Source: JANMZR01 sp040385875 | GTDB lineage: Bacteria; Bacteroidota; Bacteroidia; Cytophagales; Spirosomataceae | Direction of reading: 5' to 3' | DNA length: 64,000 nt | Assembly (NCBI GenBank): GCA_040385875.1 | Contig: JAZKGO010000043.1 | Span: 1-64,000 of the forward strand | In this document: positions 9,346-16,562 of the stretch, piece by piece | How the letters are laid out: each line of letters starts with the position of its first letter | Position numbering within the stretch: the first letter of the stretch is position 1 | The notes under the pieces: model-generated | The model's database searches: none | What the model saw: the letters and a program-made list of their open reading frames with translations, nothing else | Told to the model about the DNA's origin: nothing | Made by a program: the position numbers and the translations under genes

Positions 9346-9383
9346 ATTGTGGAAGTTCGATAATTGATATTAGTAAGATTTGT

Positions 9384-9422
9384 AACGCAGGGGAGGTTTT
9401 GAACCTCTCCTGCGTTTTTTTT
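9384..9422 (+). terminator. Rho-independent terminator after the metalloprotease gene
   Basis: 15-bp stem (9384-9398 with 9402-9416, one G-T pair), loop TTG, then a run of eight T. It stands 38 bp after the metalloprotease stop and immediately before the promoter box of the next gene. Confidence 0.8.
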
Positions 9423-9423
9423 A

Positions 9424-9431
9424 TAACTTTG
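9424..9431 (+). promoter_or_regulatory. Bacteroidota -7 box (TAACTTTG), possible leaderless start
   Basis: Exact match to TAnnTTTG ending five bases before the ATG at 9437. A TTTG at 9398-9401 could serve as the -33 box with about 22 bp spacing; it lies in the terminator loop. A start site at the usual distance would fall at or next to the ATG. Confidence 0.45.
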
Positions 9432-9436
9432 CAATT

Positions 9437-9793
9437 ATGATTGAATTAAGAAAAATTAGAGATGAGGAAAAAGAGCTAATTCTTTTCCTTTTGGAAAAAT
9501 TAAATTCTACAACTGTTGGCACGGTAATCAGTGAATTAGTGGATGATTATGAGGGAGCTAAAATGGGAAGTATTGGCTTGGGGAAGCCTGAAGCTGTTTA
9601 TGCTGGCGACTTAATTCAAGTTGAATATGTGGATTCAGACAAGGTGCCAGTAGTTATAACACTTACCAAAGATACTGATAATCAGTTGCTTGACTTAGAT
9701 TTTTGGAAAGTTGATTTCTCAAAATTATTAGTCTACCCTAAGCCTAGTCAGATCATTTTTAAAGAAAATTATATTCCTAATTCAGCCATATAA
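9437..9793 (+). CDS. Small conserved hypothetical protein (possibly DUF6984-like)
   Basis: 118 residues, no signal peptide or membrane segment. It begins MIELRKIRDEEKELILFLLEKL, followed by MGSIGLGKPE and a mixed beta region with VPVVITLTKD and LLDLDFWKVDFSKLL. The R-K-[IL]-x-x-x-E-x-x-[IL]-[IL] opening and the closing DFWKxDFxxL block resemble the DUF6984 group, but this is a weak identification. The methyltransferase gene starts on the base after its TAA stop, so the two are almost certainly cotranscribed. Function unknown. Confidence 0.6.
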   Translation: MIELRKIRDEEKELILFLLEKLNSTTVGTVISELVDDYEGAKMGSIGLGKPEAVYAGDLIQVEYVDSDKVPVVITLTKDTDNQLLDLDFWKVDFSKLLVYPKPSQIIFKENYIPNSAI

Positions 9794-10972
9794 ATGACCC
9801 CAAAACTAGAGAAGTTTATTGACGATATTGCAGAAAGTTTTGAAAATCAGACTTTTATCAAACTCACATTGAGTAATTATAGTGGAACTGAGGTGGATAT
9901 GAAAAATATTTATGTGAAACCTATAAAAATTAAAGAGGAGGTCAAGCTGAGTTTTACCTATCGATTCAAAACCAAAGATATTGTAAAAAACTATTCTGAA
10001 AAGGAAGCAGTTGAAGCTTTGACTAAATATATTGGAATCGATGCTTTCAATATTGCAAATCTGTTTACTACAAAAAGTGATGTTAATTTGATGATCAATA
10101 AAACTGGGAAGATAACCATAAATTGGGTAGCAGCTTCTCAGAAAGAAATTGTATCGCAGTCACACGATCATCAAAAAATCCGAAAGATTGATTCAAAAAG
10201 ACATTATTTGCAGGAGCTTAAAATCACCGATTCGGAAGGTTTGGTTTTTAAAAATGCACAAGATAAGTATAAGCAAATCAATCATTATATCGAATTGTTG
10301 GCTCCTTTGCTGAAAGAAATTCCAAAACATGAGCAACTGAAAGTGGTGGATATGGGCTCTGGAAAAGGGTACCTTACTTTTGCTTTGTATGACTATTTGA
10401 TTAATTCATTAAAGGTTGATGCTGAGATAGTTGGGGTAGAATTCAGACCTGATTTGGTAGAATTATGCAATCAAATTGCTGAAAATTCAGGTTTTGAAAA
10501 ACTGAAATTTGTACAAGGAAGCATAGCTGATTATTCAACTCCTCATTTTGATATTTTAATAGCTTTGCATGCTTGCGATACCGCTACCGACGATGCCATT
10601 TTTAAAGGCATTGAAGCCAATGCTCAATTGATTGTGGTGGCTCCATGCTGCCATAAACAAATAAGAAGGGAAATGGAGAAAACTAAGAAAAAAAACGAGT
10701 TAGATTTTTTGACAAAGCACGGCATTTTTTTGGAGCGACAAGCTGAAATGGCTACAGATGGTCTTCGTGCTTTATTGCTTGAATATTCAGGCTATTCTGT
10801 TAAGGTTCAGCAGTTTATCTCAGATGCCCATACACCCAAAAATGTGATGATTACCGCAATCAAAAAGAAAGTATCAGAAAAAAAGAAAGCTGAAATTTTA
10901 CTAAAAATAAAAGAAACTAAGGCCTTTTTTGGAATTGGGATGCATCATTTGGAGCAGCTTTTAGGGCTCTAA
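9794..10972 (+). CDS. Class I SAM-dependent methyltransferase, METTL25/Methyltransf_32-like
   Basis: 392 residues. The N-terminal 180 residues are a poorly characterised lead domain. The Rossmann methyltransferase follows: motif I VVDMGSGKGYLTFAL near residue 188, acidic residue in VGVEFRPDLVE, and the hallmark ALHACDTATDDAIFKG and VVAPCCHKQIRREM blocks. The HACD/PCCHKQ pair marks the Methyltransf_32 group that includes eukaryotic METTL25 and GSTCD; bacterial members are thought to act on RNA or RNA-associated targets, but the substrate is unproven. It is directly coupled to the preceding small gene (TAA followed by ATG). Confidence 0.8.
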   Translation: MTPKLEKFIDDIAESFENQTFIKLTLSNYSGTEVDMKNIYVKPIKIKEEVKLSFTYRFKTKDIVKNYSEKEAVEALTKYIGIDAFNIANLFTTKSDVNLMINKTGKITINWVAASQKEIVSQSHDHQKIRKIDSKRHYLQELKITDSEGLVFKNAQDKYKQINHYIELLAPLLKEIPKHEQLKVVDMGSGKGYLTFALYDYLINSLKVDAEIVGVEFRPDLVELCNQIAENSGFEKLKFVQGSIADYSTPHFDILIALHACDTATDDAIFKGIEANAQLIVVAPCCHKQIRREMEKTKKKNELDFLTKHGIFLERQAEMATDGLRALLLEYSGYSVKVQQFISDAHTPKNVMITAIKKKVSEKKKAEILLKIKETKAFFGIGMHHLEQLLGL

Positions 10973-10996
10973 AAAGGCAGAAATTTCGGAGAGATC

Positions 10997-11344
10997 TTAA
11001 AACAAAAATACTTTTAATCCGACAAAAACTGCGAAACCAGCGGCAATAAGAACCGCCGCAGCAGAGAGGTCTTTAATTTTTTTAGCCAAGGGGTGAATCT
11101 CTGGAGAAACTAGATCAACCATTGCTTCCAATGCAGTGTTAAAGGCCTCGCAAATCCAAACTAAAACAATTGCCAGTAAAATCCAAGCCCAATCTGTTTG
11201 AGAAATATTCAAAAGCAATCCTAAACCAATTACAAAAAAAGTGGCAATAAGATGAATGCGGGCATTATTTTCACTTTTTATCAAAGCGAAAATTCCTTCG
11301 AAAGCAAAGCCTACACTCTTAACAAATTTTTGGATATTGATCAT
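10997..11344 (-). CDS. dgkA: Diacylglycerol kinase family protein (undecaprenol/diacylglycerol kinase)
   Basis: 115 residues from the ATG at 11344. A small integral-membrane kinase with three helices (about 33-48, 53-72, 95-113). Family residues are present: SENNARIH (25-31), the EAFNTALE motif with E66, N69 and E73, and KD at 91-92. It phosphorylates diacylglycerol or undecaprenol with ATP, recycling lipid for the envelope. Its ATG overlaps the TGA of the preceding NTF2-like gene by four bases, so its translation is probably coupled to that gene. Confidence 0.88.
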   Translation of the reverse strand: MINIQKFVKSVGFAFEGIFALIKSENNARIHLIATFFVIGLGLLLNISQTDWAWILLAIVLVWICEAFNTALEAMVDLVSPEIHPLAKKIKDLSAAAVLIAAGFAVFVGLKVFLF

Positions 11345-11805
11345 TTGGCGCAATTTTCTTCACGCATCGTATCGACCAAATAGATAATTTTCCATTCGGT
11401 TTTCTCCTTAAACAATACAAAATTATCCACCCCACAATGGCTAAATTTATCGCCTAAATGAAAGGTATAGGGTACCCAAGCTTGTGCCATTTGTTTATCA
11501 ATCCTAATATCAAAACTCGTTGCTTGTTCCCTCCAATTTTCAGTTTTAGGTTTGGCAATCGCTTCTAAAAATCCGCTAACTCTATCATCGGCGATAAAGT
11601 AATTTTGCATATTTTTCTTAGAATAACCTATGGTATTCAATCGGGCATTATGGTGAAAAACTGAATGCGCCATGGCTGAATCATTTTTTTGCATGCCTTC
11701 GAAAAGCTTATTGATTGTAGCTTTAATAGCCTCTTTATCAGCAACTTGTGCAATTAAAGAATTACTAATTCCTATCAATACAAAGAAGAAATATACTTTT
11801 TTCAT
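11341..11805 (-). CDS. Secreted NTF2-like (SnoaL/DUF4440-type) protein, copy 2
   Basis: 154 residues from the ATG at 11805, with a signal peptide ending near LIAQ. The mature part has the cone-shaped NTF2-like pattern: KEAIKATINKLFEGMQKND, then FHHNARLNT, IAKPKTENWRE, IRIDKQMAQAWVPYTF and FVLFKEKTEWKIIYLVD. It is clearly a paralogue of the gene immediately upstream: PKTENWRE, KIDxQMAxxWVxYxF and DNFxLxKEKxxWxIIYLxxT recur at matching positions. Its start codon overlaps the upstream stop (ATGA) and its own stop overlaps the dgkA start, giving a three-gene coupled operon. Periplasmic, function unknown. Confidence 0.8.
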   Translation of the reverse strand: MKKVYFFFVLIGISNSLIAQVADKEAIKATINKLFEGMQKNDSAMAHSVFHHNARLNTIGYSKKNMQNYFIADDRVSGFLEAIAKPKTENWREQATSFDIRIDKQMAQAWVPYTFHLGDKFSHCGVDNFVLFKEKTEWKIIYLVDTMREENCAK

Positions 11806-12236
11806 CGACGAGTGTAAATTAAATAGATGATTTGCCATTGGTCTTTTTCTTTATACAAAATAAAATTGTCTATTCCTTTATGGCTGTACTTTTTACCAAA
11901 ATAGAATTTATATTTTACCCAGACATTCGCCATTTGATTATCAATTTTTATCTCAAAATCCGAAGGGATTTCTCGCCAATTTTCGGTTTTAGGTTTGGCA
12001 ATACCTTCCATCATTTTTTGATAATCAGATTCAGCAATAGTGGTTGGATTCTTCCTTAAATCTACTGCTCTGAAAAGCACTTTTTTGTGTAATATTGGAG
12101 CCACAATATTGGTATCATTTTTTTCAAATCCTTCAAAAAGTTGATAAACTACCTTTTTAATTGCCTCTTTTTCAGGGGTTTGGGAGAAAGAATTAAATAC
12201 AAAAAATGATAATATTAATCCCAAAATTATTTTCAT
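11802..12236 (-). CDS. Secreted NTF2-like (SnoaL/DUF4440-type) protein, copy 1
   Basis: 144 residues with signal peptide ending near SFSQ (about residue 19). NTF2-like fold as in the downstream paralogue: EKEAIKKVVYQLFEGFEKND, LHKKVLFRAV, IAKPKTENWRE, MANVWVKYKF and DNFILYKEKDQWQIIYLIYT. It is first in a coupled operon with copy 2 and dgkA. Proteins of this group bind small hydrophobic molecules or act as small enzymes; no catalytic residues can be assigned here. The tandem copies presumably arose by local duplication followed by divergence. Confidence 0.8.
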   Translation of the reverse strand: MKIILGLILSFFVFNSFSQTPEKEAIKKVVYQLFEGFEKNDTNIVAPILHKKVLFRAVDLRKNPTTIAESDYQKMMEGIAKPKTENWREIPSDFEIKIDNQMANVWVKYKFYFGKKYSHKGIDNFILYKEKDQWQIIYLIYTRR

Positions 12237-12310
12237 TACATTATATGTTATTATTAAAGTATATTGTGACCATTCTTTTCCATGTTTTTTAAAATAAAAA
12301 ATATGAATGA

Positions 12311-13438
12311 CTATTTTGTTAAATATTTTATTTCTCTTTTTACAACATCCATTATTTTGTTATCAATTAATATTATTTTTTCTATCCAATTGTTGTTTTC
12401 ATCATATTTGTATTTAAAGTTTTCTAGACTTCCTTTTAAACCCGCTGAATATCCTGAAAATTTTCTTTCAATCACATTTCCTTGAATATCATATTTAGAA
12501 TCGATTTTCAAATATTCGTCAAATTCAGCATAAGATGCTATAAAAAATATTTCATTACCATCTTTATATTCATAACTTTTCACCATTATATCTTCCTTCT
12601 TATCTTCAATACTTATATGAATTGTCTTCTTTAATTGATCATTTTCGTACAAATATTTTACAGTTGTATTTTCATCAGGGTTTAAAAAATTTTTAACTTC
12701 ATGTAGAACAATCCTATTTTTAAAATCATATTTATATTTAGTTTCGGAGTAAGGCTTCAATTTATTCAACTCTTTTAAATTTAATAGTCCATTCATAATG
12801 AGTAATTTTTGAATAGATTCGTTTTCACTGAAATATTTAAACTGAGCGTAATTATATTTTCGATTATTATCAATTACATAAAAAGTGATTTCATAATACC
12901 CTCCTTTTTCATCGTAAAAATATTCAAAATTTAAATTTTCATCTTTTAACGCTGATACTAATCTATTCTTGGCATCATATTTAAAGTTTTGAGTATACTT
13001 AATATTATTGTTTTCATCTATATCAGTAACTTTTTCTAATAAGTTATTAGAGTTGTAAAAATATTCTGATGTAGAAGTTTGTGAATTATATTTTGTAAAT
13101 GAGATCTTTTTTTGAATCATTTTCTTATCGAAAATACTCGTTATAAAAGATGAATCTTTATTTATACTTTTAAATTCAGATATTTCTCCATTTCTAAATT
13201 TATAAATCTCTTTTCGATTTAAATCTAATTTCTCAATATCCTGCCCTGAGTAATACCCAATATTTTGATAAGTTGAGACAATTAACTCCTCAATACTTTG
13301 TGCAATTTTTTCTTTTTTAAATTCGCCGAACTGATAGTTATAAGAATCTTGGATACAACCGTATTTTGAAATTTGTGAGTAATTTGAGTTCATATTAATA
13401 AAGAAAATTAGAATTATTACAATTATTTTTATTCTCAT
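12311..13438 (-). CDS. Secreted hypothetical protein with YD-like repeats
   Basis: 375 residues, signal peptide about 1-22 (MRIKIIVIILIFFIN...YSQ). The mature part has repeated strands of the type FKYDAKNRLVSALKD, YFYDEKGGYYEI, YKYDFKNRIVLHEV, KYDIQGNVIERKF and YKYDENNNWIEKI, resembling the YD repeats of Rhs-like shells but without a toxin domain. Such stand-alone proteins are common in Bacteroidota and uncharacterised. The coding sequence is noticeably more AT-rich than neighbouring leuS, with many Asn, Lys and Ile codons, which suggests weak selection or transfer. It begins 24 bp after the leuS stop codon and could be read through from it. Confidence 0.65.
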   Translation of the reverse strand: MRIKIIVIILIFFINMNSNYSQISKYGCIQDSYNYQFGEFKKEKIAQSIEELIVSTYQNIGYYSGQDIEKLDLNRKEIYKFRNGEISEFKSINKDSSFITSIFDKKMIQKKISFTKYNSQTSTSEYFYNSNNLLEKVTDIDENNNIKYTQNFKYDAKNRLVSALKDENLNFEYFYDEKGGYYEITFYVIDNNRKYNYAQFKYFSENESIQKLLIMNGLLNLKELNKLKPYSETKYKYDFKNRIVLHEVKNFLNPDENTTVKYLYENDQLKKTIHISIEDKKEDIMVKSYEYKDGNEIFFIASYAEFDEYLKIDSKYDIQGNVIERKFSGYSAGLKGSLENFKYKYDENNNWIEKIILIDNKIMDVVKREIKYLTK

Positions 13439-13462
13439 TTCGATTTAATTTATTTTATAATA

Positions 13463-16291
13463 TTAGATTACCACATTCACAATCCTTTTGGGCACCACAA
13501 TTACTTTTTTAGGTGCCTTACCTTCTAGCCATTTTTGAACAATTGTATTTTCTAAAACAGCTTTCTCAATGTCTGTATTTGAAAAAGTTACTGGCAAAGC
13601 CAGATTTGCCCGCACTTTTCCGTTGATGGATATCGGATATTCGAAATTATCTTCTTCCAATAATTTTGGATCAAATTCAGGAAATTGAGCATACGAAATA
13701 CTGCCCGATTCATGACCTAGCGCTTCCCAAAGTTCCTCCGAAATATGAGGAGCATAAGGGGAAAGTAGAATAAGAAATTGCTCTAAAATCGCTTTTTTAT
13801 TACATTTTAGCGCTGCCAATTCATTGGCGCAAATCATCAATGTGCTCACCACAGTATTGAAAGAGTACCTTTCAATTTCGTCTGTTACCTTTTTGATAGC
13901 CGTGTGTAATACTTTAAGTTCTTGATTAGTAGGCTCTTGTGAAACGATTTTTAATTTATCTTGGTCGTCATAAAACAACCGCCATACTTTTTTCAAAAAA
14001 TTGAATGAGCCGGATATACTGTTGGTATTCCACGGCTTGGCTTGCTCCAATGGCCCCAAAAACATTTCGTATAAGCGCAAAGTATCCGTACCATATTTTT
14101 CAATAATGTCATCTGGATTCACCACATTGTATTTCGACTTTGACATTTTTTCCACCTCAGTTCCACAGATATATTTACCATTTTCGAGAATAAATTGAGG
14201 GTTTTCTCCAATATCGTTACGACTAGCTTTGAACTTTTCAATATCCAAAACATCATTTTCTACAATATTTACATCCACATGTAATGGAGTTGTTTCATGT
14301 TGATCTTTCAAGCCAAAAGATACAAAAGTTTGTTGACCGCCCGCTTCCATTTTTATACGATACACAAAATTACTCCTTCCCTGAATCATTCCTTGATTGA
14401 TTAATTTACGGGCAAATTCACGTTTTGGAGCAATGCCAATATCAAAAAGGAAATGATTCCAAAAGCGACTGTATAGCAAATGGCCTGTGGCATGTTCAGA
14501 GCCGCCCATGTATAAATCAATGTCTTTCCAATAGTCAATGGCTTGGTTATCAGCTAATTGGCTCTCGTTTTTATTATCCATATAGCGATACCAATACCAG
14601 CTACTTCCCGCCCAACCTGGCATCGTACTCAATTCGTACTCATATTTACCCAGATATTTCCAATCTTTCGCATTGCCAAGTGGTGGCTCGCCAGTTTCAG
14701 TAGGTAAATATTTATCCACCTCAGGAAGCACAAGTGGTAGTTCTGACTCCTCAATCAGATATGGAATTTCCTCTTTATAATAGACAGGCACTGGCTCGCC
14801 CCAATACCTTTGGCGGCTAAATACTGCATTGCGAAGGCGATATTGTATTTTGCCTTTTCCTATTTTATTTTCTTCCAAAAATTTGATAAGTACCTCATTA
14901 GCAGCTTTATAATCTAGCCCATTGATGATACCTGAGTTAATATATTTACCTTCTTTGGTATTGTCCGCCTCTTTTTCAATTCCCTTTTGGGAATCTAGAA
15001 TAGGGATAATAGGTAAGCCAAAATGAGTGGCAAAGTTCCAGTCACGCTGGTCGCCAGAGGGTACTCCCATCACGGCACCAGTTCCATACCCCGCCAAAAC
15101 ATAATCAGCTAAATAAATAGGGACTTTTTCCTGATTGAATGGATTGATGCAATAGCTTCCAGTAAATACGCCAGAAACCTTTTTTACTTCCGACTGCCGT
15201 TCCACTTCTGACCGACTCTTGGTCCAAGTCACATACTCCTCCACTGCTGATTTTTGTTCCGAAGTGGTTAAAACACCGACTAATTCATGCTCAGGAGCTA
15301 AAACCATATATGAAACTCCAAAAATGGTGTCGATTCGGGTGGTGAAAACCTCGATGTTCGATGCTGGATGTTGGATGTTAGGTAAGTTCAAACTCTTATT
15401 TCTCACATCTAATATCTCAAATCTAACACTTGCCCCTTGGCTTGTGCCAATCCAGTTTCTTTGTTGATCTTTGATGGAATCAGACCAATCCACCTCATTT
15501 AGACCATTAATTAATCTTTCAGAATAGGCAGTGATACGCATGGCCCATTGTTTCATCAATTTTTGCTCAACTGGAAAGCCCCCTCTTTCTGACACTCCTT
15601 CTTTCACTTCGTCATTAGAAAGTACTGAGCCTAATCCTGGGCACCAGTTTACAGTAGATTCATCAGGGAAGGTAAGTCGGTATTTGAAAAGCATCAACTG
15701 TTGCTCTTTTTCTGACATTTTTGCCCAATCATCAGCCGAAAAATTGGGAGTGTCTTCATCGCAGGCTGCTTTTATAGTAGCATTGCCTTCTTTTTCAAAA
15801 GTGGTAATAAGTGTAGATATTGGCTCAGCTTTATCGCTTTTCAGATTGTAAAAATGGTTGAACAATTGCATGAATATCCACTGGGTCCATTTATAATAAG
15901 CTGGATCAGAGGTTTTTACAACCTTATTCCAATCATAGCTAAAGCCTAAACTTTTGAGCTGTCGTGTGAAAGTCGCAATATTTTGCTCGGTAGTAATAGC
16001 TGGATGTTGTCCAGTTTGAATCGCATATTGCTCCGCTGGAAGTCCAAAACTATCAAAGCCCATCGGGTGCAATACATTGAAACCTTTGAGCCTTTTATAT
16101 CTGGCAATAATGTCACTTGCAATATAACCAAGTGGATGCCCCACATGGAGACCCGCACCCGAAGGGTACGGAAACATATCCAAAACATAATATTTTGGCT
16201 TATTTGGCTCTGTTTTTGTTTCAAAAGTTTGGTTTTCATCCCAAAATTGTTGCCATTTTTTCTCTACCAAACTGAAATTGTAATCCGACAT
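13463..16291 (-). CDS. leuS: Leucyl-tRNA synthetase with an in-frame repeat insertion
   Basis: 942 residues. Charges tRNA-Leu with leucine in the cytosol. HIGH signature in GLHVGHPLGY (HVGH at 49-52), KMSKS at 715-719, class Ia Rossmann core, CP1 editing domain with TTRIDTIFG (TTRPDT-type) and GYGTGAVMGVP, WYWYRYMDN and the C-terminal anticodon-binding and extension region ending RIVNVVI. The reading frame is intact. Residues about 288-313, just before the editing-site TTRIDT motif, are encoded by a period-7 inverted-repeat element (15354-15428) and are therefore a lineage-specific insertion. Upstream lies a 144-bp inverted-repeat element. Confidence 0.97.
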   Translation of the reverse strand: MSDYNFSLVEKKWQQFWDENQTFETKTEPNKPKYYVLDMFPYPSGAGLHVGHPLGYIASDIIARYKRLKGFNVLHPMGFDSFGLPAEQYAIQTGQHPAITTEQNIATFTRQLKSLGFSYDWNKVVKTSDPAYYKWTQWIFMQLFNHFYNLKSDKAEPISTLITTFEKEGNATIKAACDEDTPNFSADDWAKMSEKEQQLMLFKYRLTFPDESTVNWCPGLGSVLSNDEVKEGVSERGGFPVEQKLMKQWAMRITAYSERLINGLNEVDWSDSIKDQQRNWIGTSQGASVRFEILDVRNKSLNLPNIQHPASNIEVFTTRIDTIFGVSYMVLAPEHELVGVLTTSEQKSAVEEYVTWTKSRSEVERQSEVKKVSGVFTGSYCINPFNQEKVPIYLADYVLAGYGTGAVMGVPSGDQRDWNFATHFGLPIIPILDSQKGIEKEADNTKEGKYINSGIINGLDYKAANEVLIKFLEENKIGKGKIQYRLRNAVFSRQRYWGEPVPVYYKEEIPYLIEESELPLVLPEVDKYLPTETGEPPLGNAKDWKYLGKYEYELSTMPGWAGSSWYWYRYMDNKNESQLADNQAIDYWKDIDLYMGGSEHATGHLLYSRFWNHFLFDIGIAPKREFARKLINQGMIQGRSNFVYRIKMEAGGQQTFVSFGLKDQHETTPLHVDVNIVENDVLDIEKFKASRNDIGENPQFILENGKYICGTEVEKMSKSKYNVVNPDDIIEKYGTDTLRLYEMFLGPLEQAKPWNTNSISGSFNFLKKVWRLFYDDQDKLKIVSQEPTNQELKVLHTAIKKVTDEIERYSFNTVVSTLMICANELAALKCNKKAILEQFLILLSPYAPHISEELWEALGHESGSISYAQFPEFDPKLLEEDNFEYPISINGKVRANLALPVTFSNTDIEKAVLENTIVQKWLEGKAPKKVIVVPKRIVNVVI
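15354..15428. repeat. Period-7 inverted-repeat element inside leuS (E2)
   Basis: 75 bp. The left arm on this strand is four heptamers GATGTTC, GATGCTG, GATGTTG, GATGTTA. The right arm carries ACATCTA-, ATATCTC- and AAATCTA-type heptamers, the approximate reverse complement in the same register. It spans 25 codons and keeps the leuS frame open. Same architecture as the elements at 5151, 50943 and 55454. Confidence 0.7.
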
Positions 16292-16343
16292 ATTCTTTGA
16301 TTTAGGGGTTTGCCCTATTTATGGTTATTCTTTTTAACCTTAA

Positions 16344-16487
16344 AAGGCCTGTCAGGGGACCATAGTCGTTAACTTTAGTTTATTTCAATGGGTTAAAACC
16401 TATTGTTACTATACTTGACCGTCCCTTTGGGACTTTTATAAACTAGCCATTTTATTAAATGACGACTATGATCGGGGGACAGACCTT
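16344..16487. repeat. 144-bp element with imperfect terminal inverted repeats (MITE-like)
   Basis: The left end (AAGGCCTGTC...CATAGTCGT, 16344-16369) is repeated inverted at the right end (ACGACTATG...GACAGACCTT, to 16487). TTAACC-like sequence extends the match outward on both sides. Inside are two hairpins: CAATGGGTT/AACCTATTG at 16386-16405 and GTCCC/GGGAC at 16421-16433. No reading frame fits within it. It occupies the 270-bp non-coding stretch between the TPR gene and leuS. Confidence 0.6.
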
Positions 16488-16562
16488 GGTTAATTTTAAT
16501 GCAAAATTAAGGCTTTTTATTGATTTGGGTATGCCAAAGTTTAATATTGGAATGGTTATGGG

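Noticed and set aside
15354..15428. Frameshift or intron in leuS
   Set aside because: The frame stays open and the flanking LeuS motifs are in register; it is an in-frame insertion.
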